Shown here one piece after another: positions 43,470-52,934 of a stretch of DNA of 55,147 bases. The DNA comes from Gammaproteobacteria bacterium (GTDB taxonomy: Bacteria; Pseudomonadota; Gammaproteobacteria; Steroidobacterales; Woeseiaceae), in NCBI GenBank assembly GCA_009937445.1, contig JAACFM010000005.1, forward strand, positions 1 through 55,147, read 5' to 3'. Numbering within the stretch: position 1 is the stretch's first letter; every line of letters begins with the position of its first letter. A program made the position numbers and the translations under genes. The notes under the pieces were generated by a model that did no database searches, was not told where the DNA came from, and worked only from the letters and a program-made list of their open reading frames with translations.

Positions 43470-44660
43470 ATGAAGCTCCGATGGACACTAACATTCGCAT
43501 TTGCATTGCTTACCAGCGTTTCTGCAATCGCAGAAACCGATGCCAGTGCGGATGAAGCACGGGATTTTGACCTGCCCGGATCCCAGACTGATCTTCTGGA
43601 TAACAGTCTTAACCTGGATGATGTCGATTTTCTCGGTAATCCGCTGGAAAAACGCTTTGCGAAATGGCCGGAGGACCTGGTTATTGCGCCGGTCCCGGGG
43701 TACTCGCCACAGCTTGGCTGGAACCTGACACTCGGCGGCGGTTATTTTCTGCAGTTGGATGACAAAAACTCAGAAAACCCGCCCTCGGTAATCGGCGGCT
43801 TCGTCATGGGGGCGGAAAACGGCAGCTATGCTTATGGCGGTGGTGCAAATCTGCATCTGCTGAACGAAAGATTGCGGCTGAAGTTCGGGGCCGCGTATAT
43901 GGATATTCGGTATCAATTCTACGGCATAGGCAATGATCAAAACGATCTGGGTATCCGTGTAAATCTGTTGCAAGAAGGCCCGATATATTTCGCAACCGGA
44001 AGCTGGCGGGTTTGGAAAAAACTTTACGTCGGCCTGGGCTATTTGAGCGGCGAAGTCGACACCCGGCTGCGCTTCGATACTTCCCCGTCACCGGATTTTG
44101 ATCCGACCTTAAAACTGGATACTGGCGCGATCAACATCCCCATTGAGATCGACAGTCGAGATCACGAACAATTCCCGCGTGACGGCTGGTTGGTGAAAGC
44201 GCGGGGGATGTTTTATCGAAAATCGGTGGGCAGTGATTTCGAGTCTGAAACATTTAAATTCATCGCGAATCGTTATTTGCCAATGCGTGATCAGGACGTG
44301 CTCGCCCTGCGCCTGTTCATCAAAGGCACCAGCGAAGACACGCCATTCTTTCTGTTGAGCACATTTGGCGGCAGCACGGATCTTCGTGGTTACCCTTCCG
44401 GTCGATACCGCGACCGAATGATGTATGCGATGCAGAGCGAGTACCGCTGGCACTACAACGACCGCTGGATATTTACGGGCTTCGCAGGCTTCGGTGAAGT
44501 TGCCGACAGTTTTTCAAATTTCGGCCAGAATTTTCTGCCTGCGGGCGGCATCGGTGCACGCTTCGTGCTGTCCGCAAAACACCGGGTGAGCTTGTCAGCT
44601 GATGTGGCAGTCGGCGAAGACGGTATGGAGTTCTATTTTGGCATAGGTGAGGCCTTTTGA
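43470..44660 (+). CDS. Omp85/BamA-type barrel protein without POTRA domains
   Basis: A 396-residue surface-antigen (D15) family protein with a signal peptide (ending SAIAE). The barrel region includes GGSTDLRGYPSGRYRDR, the LRGY form of the L6-loop VRGF/Y motif that defines Omp85 barrels, and it ends FYFGIGEAF with a terminal Phe. A full BamA or TamA has N-terminal POTRA repeats; here only about 60 residues precede the barrel. Likely a specialised outer-membrane protein, not BamA itself. Confidence 0.8.
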   Translation: MKLRWTLTFAFALLTSVSAIAETDASADEARDFDLPGSQTDLLDNSLNLDDVDFLGNPLEKRFAKWPEDLVIAPVPGYSPQLGWNLTLGGGYFLQLDDKNSENPPSVIGGFVMGAENGSYAYGGGANLHLLNERLRLKFGAAYMDIRYQFYGIGNDQNDLGIRVNLLQEGPIYFATGSWRVWKKLYVGLGYLSGEVDTRLRFDTSPSPDFDPTLKLDTGAINIPIEIDSRDHEQFPRDGWLVKARGMFYRKSVGSDFESETFKFIANRYLPMRDQDVLALRLFIKGTSEDTPFFLLSTFGGSTDLRGYPSGRYRDRMMYAMQSEYRWHYNDRWIFTGFAGFGEVADSFSNFGQNFLPAGGIGARFVLSAKHRVSLSADVAVGEDGMEFYFGIGEAF

Positions 44661-44723
44661 TCGCCGGTTCGCACCCACGATCATCTTTGCTTTGGTCGCT
44701 CGTGCTATATTAATATCTATCTA

Positions 44724-45242
44724 ATGAACCACCGGTTGCTGCAAATGACTGCGTCTATTCGTCCCGGCTGTCTTGTCGCCCTGACACTTCTCACCCTGAC
44801 CTTCGGCGTCACAGATGTTCGTGCGAATGAAATCGATTCGGCAACGCTTGCCGAGGCCAGAACGCTGTTGAAATCAGGGCGGGAAGACCTGGTGCGTGAG
44901 GAAATGGAGTTAACCGAGAGCGAAGCCGCCGCCTTCTGGCCAATCTACGAGCGTTACCGGGATGATATTGAACGCATCCGGGATCGCCAGGCAAAAATGA
45001 TCACCACCTATATGGAAGCTTACTGGGACGCTGATTTAGACGACGAACTGGCGAAGCATGTTCTGGACGAACACTTTGCGGTCAATAGCGCGCTACTCAA
45101 GGTGGAAAAGAAATATCTGCGGCGGTTTCGAAAAGCGTTACCCGCCGCAAAAGTGACTCGCTTCTATCAGCTGGATAACAAGCTGGATGCAGAGATCGAC
45201 GTCGCCCTTGCGAAGCTTATTCCGCTATTCGACGCGTCCTGA
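44724..45242 (+). CDS. Periplasmic helical protein, Spy/CpxP-like
   Basis: A 172-residue protein with a signal peptide ending VRANE (residues about 15-36). The mature part is all-helical and charged, with LTESEAAAFWPIYERYRDDIERIRDRQ resembling the LTxxQ region of Spy/CpxP-type chaperones and sensors. It lies 63 bases after the Omp85-type gene on the same strand and could act as a chaperone for it. Assignment to the family is tentative. Confidence 0.65.
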   Translation: MNHRLLQMTASIRPGCLVALTLLTLTFGVTDVRANEIDSATLAEARTLLKSGREDLVREEMELTESEAAAFWPIYERYRDDIERIRDRQAKMITTYMEAYWDADLDDELAKHVLDEHFAVNSALLKVEKKYLRRFRKALPAAKVTRFYQLDNKLDAEIDVALAKLIPLFDAS

Positions 45243-45243
45243 T

Positions 45244-45918
45244 TTAGCTCTGATCGACTAACGCGTCAAGGCGTGTACGCGCCAGAGACGCCCACCGGGA
45301 GCAGAGTTTTTCGACATCCTCCCAGCGCGTTAGCATTTCACCACCCTGCCCTAGTGCCGCACCCTGCACGGCGCGAGTCTCTACACCGCGAGCCAGAATC
45401 TGTTCCGACTGCGAGTCACGAAGCTCAAGAATCAATGTCGCTTCGCCGACAGCCGTGAGTGCAAAGCCTATTTGCATACTTCGGCCGGACGGCACAGTGG
45501 CTGTAATATTCTCAACCCTGACCGTTAACTTCATTACGTTTGGGCCAGGTTGATCTCTGCTACCAAAGTTTTGCAGGTTCGAAAATTCCTGCGAAAAAGC
45601 ATCCGCTAACAGATCCTCAAAACGCTGCTTTTGCGCCTCATCAAGGGGGAACTGTTGTTGCGACCGATCAGGCGTTCGGAACGCCAGTTCGGGGGCAGCA
45701 AGAATGACGCCGTCATAATCGCTGAACACTGTTTCCGGTCGAACCTGGGCGACATCAAACTGTGGCCTCACAACGTCTGCCAAACCTTCGTAGTTAACGG
45801 CTGACCCGATAGCGGGTGGGGGCTGTGAGGAACAAGCGGTCACTGCAAAAACGAGGGCCAAACAACACAGATCGGATAAGGGCCGGAAGAATCTATGAGT
45901 ACTGAAGAATAGTCGCAT
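45244..45918 (-). CDS. DUF3313-like lipoprotein, first copy
   Basis: A 224-residue lipoprotein; lipobox VTAC with Cys29. The segment VGEATLILELRDSQSEQILARGVETRAVQG and the ending KLCSRWASLARTRLDALVDQS match the second copy at 51127-51798 in order and spacing. The residue after Cys is Ser, which predicts outer-membrane sorting. Function unknown. It converges with the Spy-like gene, one base apart. Confidence 0.7.
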   Translation of the reverse strand: MRLFFSTHRFFRPLSDLCCLALVFAVTACSSQPPPAIGSAVNYEGLADVVRPQFDVAQVRPETVFSDYDGVILAAPELAFRTPDRSQQQFPLDEAQKQRFEDLLADAFSQEFSNLQNFGSRDQPGPNVMKLTVRVENITATVPSGRSMQIGFALTAVGEATLILELRDSQSEQILARGVETRAVQGAALGQGGEMLTRWEDVEKLCSRWASLARTRLDALVDQS

Positions 45919-46056
45919 AATCCGGAAACTATGCTTGATTTGGGTGCCCTCCGCAATGCCGCGTCATGGTTCGCGGCGGCGTGGCTGGAAGGGTAGTGAC
46001 GCTAGCGACGGAGGGTTATACTGCTCGACCTTGGATCCCAGACTCAATGAATCACG
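45919..46056. other. Divergent intergenic region between two lipoprotein genes
   Basis: 138 bases that should hold promoters for both directions. I see no convincing -10/-35 pair, dyad or repeat. Confidence 0.3.
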
Positions 46057-46713
46057 ATGACTCCAGCCAAAAACAGATTTGCCGCACTCACCACAGCCAT
46101 AGTGATCGGCTGCATTGCAGCCGCCTGCGCGTCAGGCTCGAAAATCACGCCTGTCTTTGAGGACCCGGCGTTTTCCGGGGTTTCCTACCAGAATATATTG
46201 GTGGTCGCGGCTACTCAGACCTACGAAAACAGAGCGGCCTACGAGCGGGTGATGTCAGCCCGTCTGGTGGCCTCGGGAGTCGCCGCGGCACCGCTCCATC
46301 AGGTTGGTGGCGGCAATCGCCCTATTGATCGGGATGTGATCATCGAGGCAGTTCGCGTCGGCGGTTTCGATGCTGTCCTGTATACGCATACGGCTGGCAG
46401 CCAATCGAATATCTCCTCGACAACGGGCCAGACGACCGTCGATGCCCATCGCAAGTCGGACAAGGTCGTCAATCTGTTTCGATACGACTACGAAGAACAT
46501 GCCGATCCCGAGTACGTGAGCCTCGCCACCTCCGCGATCCTGATAACGGAACTGTACGCTGTATCCTCGAAATCAAAAGTCTGGGAAGCCAGGACTGACC
46601 TGGCGGAACGTGACAGCACCGCACTTCTGATCGAAGACGCAGTGTCGCTGCTAATGGGCGCCCTGCAACGAGCTAAGCTCGTCAATACCAAGGCTTCCAC
46701 GCCGGCACCATGA
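46057..46713 (+). CDS. Putative lipoprotein of unknown function
   Basis: A 218-residue protein with an N-terminal hydrophobic stretch ending AAAC (Cys24), a weak lipobox lacking the preferred Leu at -3. The mature part has KITPVFEDPAFSGVSYQNILVVAA and a mixed alpha/beta pattern like other small periplasmic lipoproteins. It lies 65 bases before the RND operon on the same strand and might be part of it. No family assigned with confidence. Confidence 0.6.
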   Translation: MTPAKNRFAALTTAIVIGCIAAACASGSKITPVFEDPAFSGVSYQNILVVAATQTYENRAAYERVMSARLVASGVAAAPLHQVGGGNRPIDRDVIIEAVRVGGFDAVLYTHTAGSQSNISSTTGQTTVDAHRKSDKVVNLFRYDYEEHADPEYVSLATSAILITELYAVSSKSKVWEARTDLAERDSTALLIEDAVSLLMGALQRAKLVNTKASTPAP

Positions 46714-46778
46714 GCCCGGCCATCCCGCCAGTTGAACGCGACTGACATCCAGCCTACAAAAGGCTTACCGAGATTCTA

Positions 46779-47894
46779 ATGAAAAACAAAAGCACCACAT
46801 TCTCCGTCAATCGACCCTTAGTAATCGCCGCATTCTCGATGATCGTGTCTGTATTTGTCAGTGCCTGCGGCCCAGGTGAGGTTGTTGAGCGGACGGAGGT
46901 CGCACGACCCGTCAAGATGATTTCCGTCGGTGAAAAAAGCAATGACGAAACGCTGGAAATCCCGGGCAGCGTTCACGCAGCCCAGTCTGCTGAACTTGGG
47001 TTTGAAGTCGCAGGTCAAATGTCTGAGCGACTTATTGAGGAAGGACAGGTCGTAGCGGCTGGTGAGGTGATCGCAAGACTGGACGCCAGAGATTATGAAG
47101 TACGTCGGGATCGGGCTCGTGCCACCCGGGATACCGCGAAGGCGGATTACGATCGATACTCGACGGCCTACGCCGCAAATGCCGTTACCGAACAGGAAGT
47201 GAGCCGGGCAAAAGGCCAATATGACGTTGCTCAGGCGGACCTGGACGTGGCACAAAAAGCACTCGACGATACGCAGTTGCGAGCACCGTTTGGTGGTCGA
47301 ATTGCGAGACGGCTGGTGGATGATTTCGCCAACGTGAATGCCAAGCAACCCGTGGTCGTGCTGCAGGATGAATCAAGTCTTGAGCTACGCGTTGATGTCT
47401 CCGAGCGGGACTGGGTGCAGGGCGACTCCAGCCTGTCGAGAGACGAAATTACGAAAAAGATCAAACCGCGCGTGCGCGTCGCGTCGCTTGGCCAGCGCCA
47501 GTTTCCTGCTTATTTAAAAGAGCTGAGCGCCAGCGCTGATCCGGTCACACGCACCTACCGGGTCACGTTTGGCTTTGCGAGCCCCGCCGACGCCAACGTT
47601 AGTCCGGGTATGACCGGCAGTGCCGTTGTAGATCGCCACCGCAGAAATATGACTGGCGCCGCTGGTCTCGCCTTACCCTCGAATGTGATCGTCGCCGACG
47701 CCGACGGCAACCCGTTTGTTTGGATTGTCGACACAACCACCATGCGCGTCAGCAAGCGTTTGGTCGAACTCGGTGAGCTGTCCGGCGATCACGCAAACAT
47801 TGTCAGCGGTCTGACGGGTGGCGACCGAATTGTGGCATCAGGTGTCAACAGCGTCACCGATAACATGCTCGTCCGGGACATCGAGAATAATTAG
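46779..47894 (+). CDS. RND efflux periplasmic adaptor (membrane fusion) lipoprotein
   Basis: A 371-residue AcrA/MexA-type adaptor. Lipobox VSAC with Cys30 anchors it to the inner membrane. Then come the barrel-sandwich start (IPGSVHAAQSAELGFEVAGQM), a coiled-coil hairpin (RRDRARATRDTAKADYDRYSTAYAANAVTEQEV), the second lipoyl half (LDDTQLRAPFGGRIARR) and the beta-barrel. It connects the inner-membrane pump to an outer-membrane channel. Its stop codon overlaps the GTG of the pump gene by one base. No TolC gene in the window. Confidence 0.93.
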   Translation: MKNKSTTFSVNRPLVIAAFSMIVSVFVSACGPGEVVERTEVARPVKMISVGEKSNDETLEIPGSVHAAQSAELGFEVAGQMSERLIEEGQVVAAGEVIARLDARDYEVRRDRARATRDTAKADYDRYSTAYAANAVTEQEVSRAKGQYDVAQADLDVAQKALDDTQLRAPFGGRIARRLVDDFANVNAKQPVVVLQDESSLELRVDVSERDWVQGDSSLSRDEITKKIKPRVRVASLGQRQFPAYLKELSASADPVTRTYRVTFGFASPADANVSPGMTGSAVVDRHRRNMTGAAGLALPSNVIVADADGNPFVWIVDTTTMRVSKRLVELGELSGDHANIVSGLTGGDRIVASGVNSVTDNMLVRDIENN

Positions 47895-50800
47895 TGGATA
47901 TCGCCGCAATAGCTATTAAGAACCGTGTGGTTACTCTTGTCCTGACGGTTGTGATGTTGTTTGCCGGTATCTCGGCTTTCAACGACATGAGCCGCCTTGA
48001 AGATCCGGAATTTACGATTAAAGACGCCCTCGTCATGACGCCCTATCCCGGGGCCTCGGCCGAAGAGGTAGAACAAGAGGTTTCGGATTATCTGGAAATC
48101 GCCGTTCAGCAGCTCGGCCAACTGGATAGAGTCACGTCAAAATCAGACCGCGGCCTGTCAACACTGACCGTCACGATCAAGAATACCTACGACGGTGAAT
48201 CTTTGCCGCAGGTCTGGGATGAGCTCCGGCGCAAAATAAACGATGCAGCGGCGAATTTGCCGCAGGGCGTTGGCCAGCCGATTGTCATCGATGACTACGG
48301 CGACGTATTCGGCGTGTTTCTGGCTATTACGGGCGACGGGTACTCCTACGCTGAATTGAAGGACTACGTCGACATGTTGCGGCGCGAACTGTTGCTGGTC
48401 GAGGACGTGGGTAAGATCACGACCTACGGCGAGCAAACCGAAGCCATCTACATCAGCTTCGATCGCGATCAGATCTCGCAGCTTGGCATTCAGCCACAGG
48501 CAATCGTCAACGATCTGATGCAAAAACAACAGATCGCCGACTCCGGTCGGGTCAGGGTCGGCAAGGAATATATTTCCATCGAACCGACTGGTGGCCTCGA
48601 CACCATCGAAGACTTTGAAGAGTTCATCATCCGTGGGAGTGGCGGCGAACAGGTAAGGCTACGGGATCTTGCTGATATAGAGCGAGGTTATCTCGAGCCG
48701 GAAAAGACGATTTTGCGATACGACGGCAAAATGAGCATCGGCCTGGGTATCTCTACAGTGAGTGGCGGCAACGTTGTCACGATGGGCGAAGCGTTGCGGA
48801 GCCGCCTGTACGAACTCGAGAATCAGCGTCCGGTGGGCATCGACTTTGGCATTATATCGCTGCAGTCTGAGGCGGTAGCGGAAGCGATATCCGGGTTTAC
48901 CGCGAGCCTGCTGCAAGCCGTCGTCATTGTTATTGTCGTTTTACTTTTCTTTATGGGACTGCGCAGCGGCTTGCTTATCGGCGCAGTTTTGCTGATCACG
49001 ATCGTTGGCTCTTTCATTTTCCTGAACCCCATGGGCGTCGCGCTGGAGCGCATTTCGCTCGGTGCCCTCATTATTGCGTTGGGTATGCTGGTGGACAATG
49101 CCATCGTCGTGGTGGACGGTATTCTGATACGCCTGCAAAAAGGGGAGACTACCGAGTCCGCGGCTAGCGCCGTCGTCAAACAGTCAGCCTGGCCGTTGCT
49201 TGGGGCGACGATCATCGCCATTCTCGCCTTTGCGGCTATTGGCACGTCAAATGACAGCACCGGAGAGTTCTGCCGGTCGTTGTTCCAGGTGGTTATGGTT
49301 TCATTGCTGCTTAGCTGGTTCACTGCCGTCACAATCACGCCACTGCTGTGTGTTTTGTTCCTCAAGACACCCACACAAAAAGACCGGCAAGAGGATCCCT
49401 ACTCACAGGGTTTCTACCTCAAATACAAAGCGCTGCTGGGGCTTTGCATTCGGCGGCGCTACCTGACAAGTGTGCTCGTTGCCGCAATGTTTGGCTCGGC
49501 GTTGTGGGGCTTTACGTTCGTGGACCAAAGCTTCTTCCCTGCATCGACGCGCCCTCAGTTCATGCTTGATATCTGGCTGCCACAGGGCACCCACATCAAC
49601 GAAACCACAGCGCGAGTAAAGGAAATAGAACAGTACCTGAGTGAGAAAGATGAGATCGCCCATGTGACCTCAATGATTGGTCAGGGTGGGCTTCGTTTTC
49701 TGTTGACCTACGGCCCGGAAAAACTGAACAGCTCATATGCTCAGTTGATCGTGGACGTTCACGACTATCGAAGCATCAAAGATCTGGGCCCAAGCATCGA
49801 GAGCGAGCTTGCCGCGCGGTATCCGGATGCCCTCACCTATCACTCCCCATTTCAGCTGGGCCCTGGCTCGACCGGGAAAATTCAGGCTCGTTTTTCCGGG
49901 CCTGACATCTCAGTGTTACGGCGACTATCTGAAGAGACCAAGGCGATATTTCGTGCTGACGCCGATTCGAAATCCATTCGTACCGATTGGCGCGACAGAG
50001 TAAAGCTGGTTCGACCAGTACTTGCGGATCAGCGCGCGAATGTCAGCGGGATTACCAGACCGATGGTCGCACAAACCATGAAGCAGGCATTTCAGGGCGA
50101 GGTGGCTGGCTATTATCGGGAAAATGACCTGAGCATTCCGATTGTTCTCAGAGCCAAAGACAGGGACAGAGACAACATCAGCAGTGCGCAGAACCTGCAG
50201 ATCTGGAGTCCGGTTGCACAACGCAATATACCGCTGCGTCAGGTCGTCTCCGAATTCGAAACTGTATTTGAAAACGAGATCATTAATCGTCGGGACCGCA
50301 AGCGCACGATGATCGTTTATGCGGATCCCAATACCGGTCTCGCCAGCCAACTGTTTGCTCGCGTCAGAGGTCCTGTCGAGGCACTGGATTTGCCGATAGG
50401 CTACAAACTTGAATGGGGGGGCGAATACGAGGATTCGGCCAAAGCCAATGATGCGATTGCTGCACAGATCCCCGTATTCGTTCTGGCCATGATCCTGGTG
50501 ACAATCGTTCTGTTTAACTCTCTCCGGCAACCGCTGATCATCTGGCTCTGCGTACCACTGGCCATAATTGGGGTGACGGTAGGATTGCTGTCAACGGGGC
50601 AACCCTTTGGGTTCATGGCGACACTTGGCTTCCTGAGTCTGATGGGTATGTTGATCAAAAACGCAATCGTGCTGATCGATCAAATCAATTTGGAAACTGA
50701 CGCAGGTAAAGATCTACTGCCGGCGATTATCGATTCCGGTGCCAGTCGCCTCCGCCCGGTTGCCATGGCCGCGTTGACCACGGCCCTCGGCATGATTCCG

Positions 50801-50920
50801 CTCTTAATGGACGCTTTCTTCGCATCCATGGCTATAACCATTATTGGCGGGTTGACGTTTGCTACCGTCCTTACCATGGTCGTAGTACCGGTATTTTATT
50901 CAATTTTCTACCGCGCCTGA
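47894..50920 (+). CDS. RND efflux transporter permease
   Basis: A 1008-residue AcrB-family inner-membrane pump. It shows two six-helix halves, large periplasmic loops, the proton-relay helix 4 motif GMLVDNAIVVVDGI with the Asp pair position, and GFLSLMGMLIKNAIVLID in the second half. Starts at GTG overlapping the adaptor stop. Substrate not inferable; such pumps export drugs, bile salts, lipids or metals. The shortness of the N-terminal cytoplasmic part is normal for this branch. Confidence 0.93.
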   Translation: MDIAAIAIKNRVVTLVLTVVMLFAGISAFNDMSRLEDPEFTIKDALVMTPYPGASAEEVEQEVSDYLEIAVQQLGQLDRVTSKSDRGLSTLTVTIKNTYDGESLPQVWDELRRKINDAAANLPQGVGQPIVIDDYGDVFGVFLAITGDGYSYAELKDYVDMLRRELLLVEDVGKITTYGEQTEAIYISFDRDQISQLGIQPQAIVNDLMQKQQIADSGRVRVGKEYISIEPTGGLDTIEDFEEFIIRGSGGEQVRLRDLADIERGYLEPEKTILRYDGKMSIGLGISTVSGGNVVTMGEALRSRLYELENQRPVGIDFGIISLQSEAVAEAISGFTASLLQAVVIVIVVLLFFMGLRSGLLIGAVLLITIVGSFIFLNPMGVALERISLGALIIALGMLVDNAIVVVDGILIRLQKGETTESAASAVVKQSAWPLLGATIIAILAFAAIGTSNDSTGEFCRSLFQVVMVSLLLSWFTAVTITPLLCVLFLKTPTQKDRQEDPYSQGFYLKYKALLGLCIRRRYLTSVLVAAMFGSALWGFTFVDQSFFPASTRPQFMLDIWLPQGTHINETTARVKEIEQYLSEKDEIAHVTSMIGQGGLRFLLTYGPEKLNSSYAQLIVDVHDYRSIKDLGPSIESELAARYPDALTYHSPFQLGPGSTGKIQARFSGPDISVLRRLSEETKAIFRADADSKSIRTDWRDRVKLVRPVLADQRANVSGITRPMVAQTMKQAFQGEVAGYYRENDLSIPIVLRAKDRDRDNISSAQNLQIWSPVAQRNIPLRQVVSEFETVFENEIINRRDRKRTMIVYADPNTGLASQLFARVRGPVEALDLPIGYKLEWGGEYEDSAKANDAIAAQIPVFVLAMILVTIVLFNSLRQPLIIWLCVPLAIIGVTVGLLSTGQPFGFMATLGFLSLMGMLIKNAIVLIDQINLETDAGKDLLPAIIDSGASRLRPVAMAALTTALGMIPLLMDAFFASMAITIIGGLTFATVLTMVVVPVFYSIFYRA

Positions 50921-51114
50921 GCCGGGAGCATGATCTTTTACCCAAATATCGAATCCTGTAACATTTGGTAACAACGGGACGTCGATTCCCGATGTGATGT
51001 CATACTGGCGTAGCGACATCGCTCGCTTATTCTTTTATCATCACCTTTAACGCTTAAAACAGCATTTAATCTGCAGTTCGGCCCGTTGCGACAACCAGCA
51101 TAGACTGACTGTTT
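50921..51114. other. Intergenic region after the RND pump
   Basis: About 200 bases before the ribosome site of the lipoprotein gene. A weak dyad CCAAAT/ATTTGG (50942-50968) and a 5-base dyad CGGGA/TCCCG (50975-50991) are present, neither followed by T runs. The lipoprotein promoter is probably here, but no clear boxes are visible. Confidence 0.3.
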
Positions 51115-51120
51115 AAGGAG
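51115..51120 (+). promoter_or_regulatory. Strong Shine-Dalgarno site AAGGAG
   Basis: AAGGAG ends 6 bases before the ATG at 51127, fixing the lipoprotein start. Confidence 0.7.
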
Positions 51121-51126
51121 AATAAA

Positions 51127-51798
51127 ATGAAAAAACTCTCAATTGTGGCTCTGATCGCTGTTCTTGCTGGCTGCGCCCAGGCGCCAAGCATCCAGCAGGG
51201 GCCTGACGCCGAAGTGACCTTTGACGGACTCGTACGAATCGACAATGGGCGATTCAAGGATTCGTGGATCGACCCGGATGTCGACTTCAGCCAATACGAC
51301 CAGATCATGGTAGGCGAAGCCGTTTTTGAGTTTCGCGCCGTCAAGAAGTCGTCTTCTGCATCGTTTGCCCGGCGCAGCAACGAATCAGAGTATTGGATCA
51401 GCGATGCGAATAAGGAAAAGCTGGTCGGCGTTGTAACAGAAGTGTTCAGGGACGAACTTAAGAAAAGTACGCATTTCACACAAGCCGATGCTGCGGGACA
51501 GAATGTTCTGATTATTGTCGGCGGACTGCACGATATCGTCTCGCGCGTACCGCCGGATCAGGTTGGTCGCGGTGATATCTATCTATCGTCCGTGGGTGAA
51601 GCCACCTTGGTCCTCGAAGCCAGAGACTCACTGAGTGGAGAAACGATCTACCGCGCAATCGATCGGCGCAGTGCGGAACAAGCGGGTGGTCAGATGATGG
51701 TTTCGAACACTGTCACCAATACAAGTGAAGTTAGACGAATGGCTCGCCGGTGGGCGACTCGTCTCCGCGAAGGCCTGGATTCGATTCACCAGCAGTAG
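51127..51798 (+). CDS. DUF3313-like lipoprotein, second copy
   Basis: A 223-residue lipoprotein with a textbook signal and lipobox LAGC (Cys16) followed by Ala-Gln, predicting the outer membrane. The core has DQIMVGEAVFEFRAVKK, VGEATLVLEARDSLSGETIYRAIDRRSAEQAGG and the ending RRMARRWATRLREGLDSIHQQ, each mirrored in the lipoprotein at 45244-45918. Duplication with divergence is likely. Function unknown. Confidence 0.75.
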   Translation: MKKLSIVALIAVLAGCAQAPSIQQGPDAEVTFDGLVRIDNGRFKDSWIDPDVDFSQYDQIMVGEAVFEFRAVKKSSSASFARRSNESEYWISDANKEKLVGVVTEVFRDELKKSTHFTQADAAGQNVLIIVGGLHDIVSRVPPDQVGRGDIYLSSVGEATLVLEARDSLSGETIYRAIDRRSAEQAGGQMMVSNTVTNTSEVRRMARRWATRLREGLDSIHQQ

Positions 51799-51812
51799 GT
51801 TCGCGTGCAACC

Positions 51813-51840
51813 CGGGTGGTCCCCGCCAAAGGGCCACCCG
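51813..51840. repeat. GC-rich hairpin between convergent genes
   Basis: CGGGTGGTCC and GGGCCACCCG form a 10-base stem with one G-T pair and an 8-base loop. It lies 14 bases after the lipoprotein stop and 27 bases before the end of the convergent barrel gene. There is no T run on either side, so it would be an imperfect bidirectional terminator. Confidence 0.5.
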
Positions 51841-51867
51841 ATGTTGCGGTGACGGCGCCAACAGGCG

Positions 51868-52743
51868 CTACCAAAAGCCGGTGATGTGCAGGTTTGGCCC
51901 AGTTAGTCTTGTGCGGAAGGAACCCCTCCAGTGTTCTTCCCTTAGAGTGCCATCGAGTTCGAAAAGCTGGTAGCTCAGCCCAATGCCCAGGTGTTCTGTA
52001 ATTTGAAGATTGGCTCCGGCCGCAAAATTCCATATGGTGCCTGCAAAGTCGCCAAGATCTGCGGAAAACCAGTCCAAACGCGAGTACAGCAACCAGCGGG
52101 CCGACGGCGAATAACGATACCAGACACCAATATCGGGCACGGGAAAGGACGCGGAAACGTTACTAGTGACGTATTCCGTCGTCACATCGTCGAGCGTTAC
52201 TTCCCCACTAAGCATTGCGGCGGTCTTGAACAGATGAACCCCGGCTCCCAGCCGAAGACTGTGACGACCGCCATCCCAGAAGCGCCGGGAAAAAAACAAC
52301 CTTGTGACTGATATCTTCGTCGCAGCCGAAATCTCGGCCCCGGCATTGAATACCAGGTCCTCCCACTCAATGGTCTCTTCGAGTATCTTTGTCGCGCTTC
52401 GACCCGCATGAAAGTTCTGTAATGACAGACCCCACTTTTCTGAGAACTGCCAACCAAATTCAGCCACAAAAAGATCCGGTTTATCATCGAGGCCCATGTC
52501 TGACTCAAAATCGATGACAATGTTTGCGTCATCGACCCCCCCCGCCACTGATGCGTCAAGATCCCGAGCTGCAAAGAACCCACCAACGTTGACCCAGTAT
52601 TTGTCGCTCATTATCGGGTGCACGTCATCAATGATCGCAGTTTCGGCAGCGACCAACGGCGAACACATTGCAATTGAATATGCCAACGTGACAGCGGTGA
52701 ACCTTTTCACTCTTTTACGAGTGCCGTGGTCCCGAGAATTCAT
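51868..52743 (-). CDS. Outer-membrane beta-barrel protein
   Basis: A 291-residue exported protein with a signal peptide ending CSPLVAAE (about residue 34). The remainder alternates short amphipathic strands and turns (FVAEFGWQFSEKWGLSLQNF, LRLGAGVHLF, FAAGANLQITEHLGIGLSYQLF) and ends LHITGFW with a terminal aromatic residue, as in OmpW/OmpA-like 8-strand barrels. Role unknown. Confidence 0.75.
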   Translation of the reverse strand: MNSRDHGTRKRVKRFTAVTLAYSIAMCSPLVAAETAIIDDVHPIMSDKYWVNVGGFFAARDLDASVAGGVDDANIVIDFESDMGLDDKPDLFVAEFGWQFSEKWGLSLQNFHAGRSATKILEETIEWEDLVFNAGAEISAATKISVTRLFFSRRFWDGGRHSLRLGAGVHLFKTAAMLSGEVTLDDVTTEYVTSNVSASFPVPDIGVWYRYSPSARWLLYSRLDWFSADLGDFAGTIWNFAAGANLQITEHLGIGLSYQLFELDGTLREEHWRGSFRTRLTGPNLHITGFW

Positions 52744-52934
52744 GAGTAGCTGACCCTACGGAAGATAACTTGTCCATTTTAGCGCATTCACCAGCAAGCG
52801 TCCGGCATGCTAATTTAATCTCCCCTGCGGCTAGGCACTCTGGCGTACAAGGCTAGTCATTTGCCGAAGTAGTCATCTCATCGACATTCAAGGACCATTG
52901 GACACAGATAATCCATCACTATGGGCCTTTTCCA
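52744..52934. other. Divergent intergenic region before ppdK
   Basis: 191 bases between the barrel gene and ppdK, presumably containing promoters for both. TTGGAC (52898-52903) with a poor -10 16 bases later is the best candidate but is weak. No repeat or terminator seen. Confidence 0.25.

Noticed and set aside
44687-44711. Promoter TTGCTT / TATATT before the Spy-like gene
   Set aside because: The spacing is only 13 bases, too short for a sigma-70 promoter.
50942-50991. Terminator after the RND pump
   Set aside because: The dyads are short (6 and 5 bases) and no T run follows.
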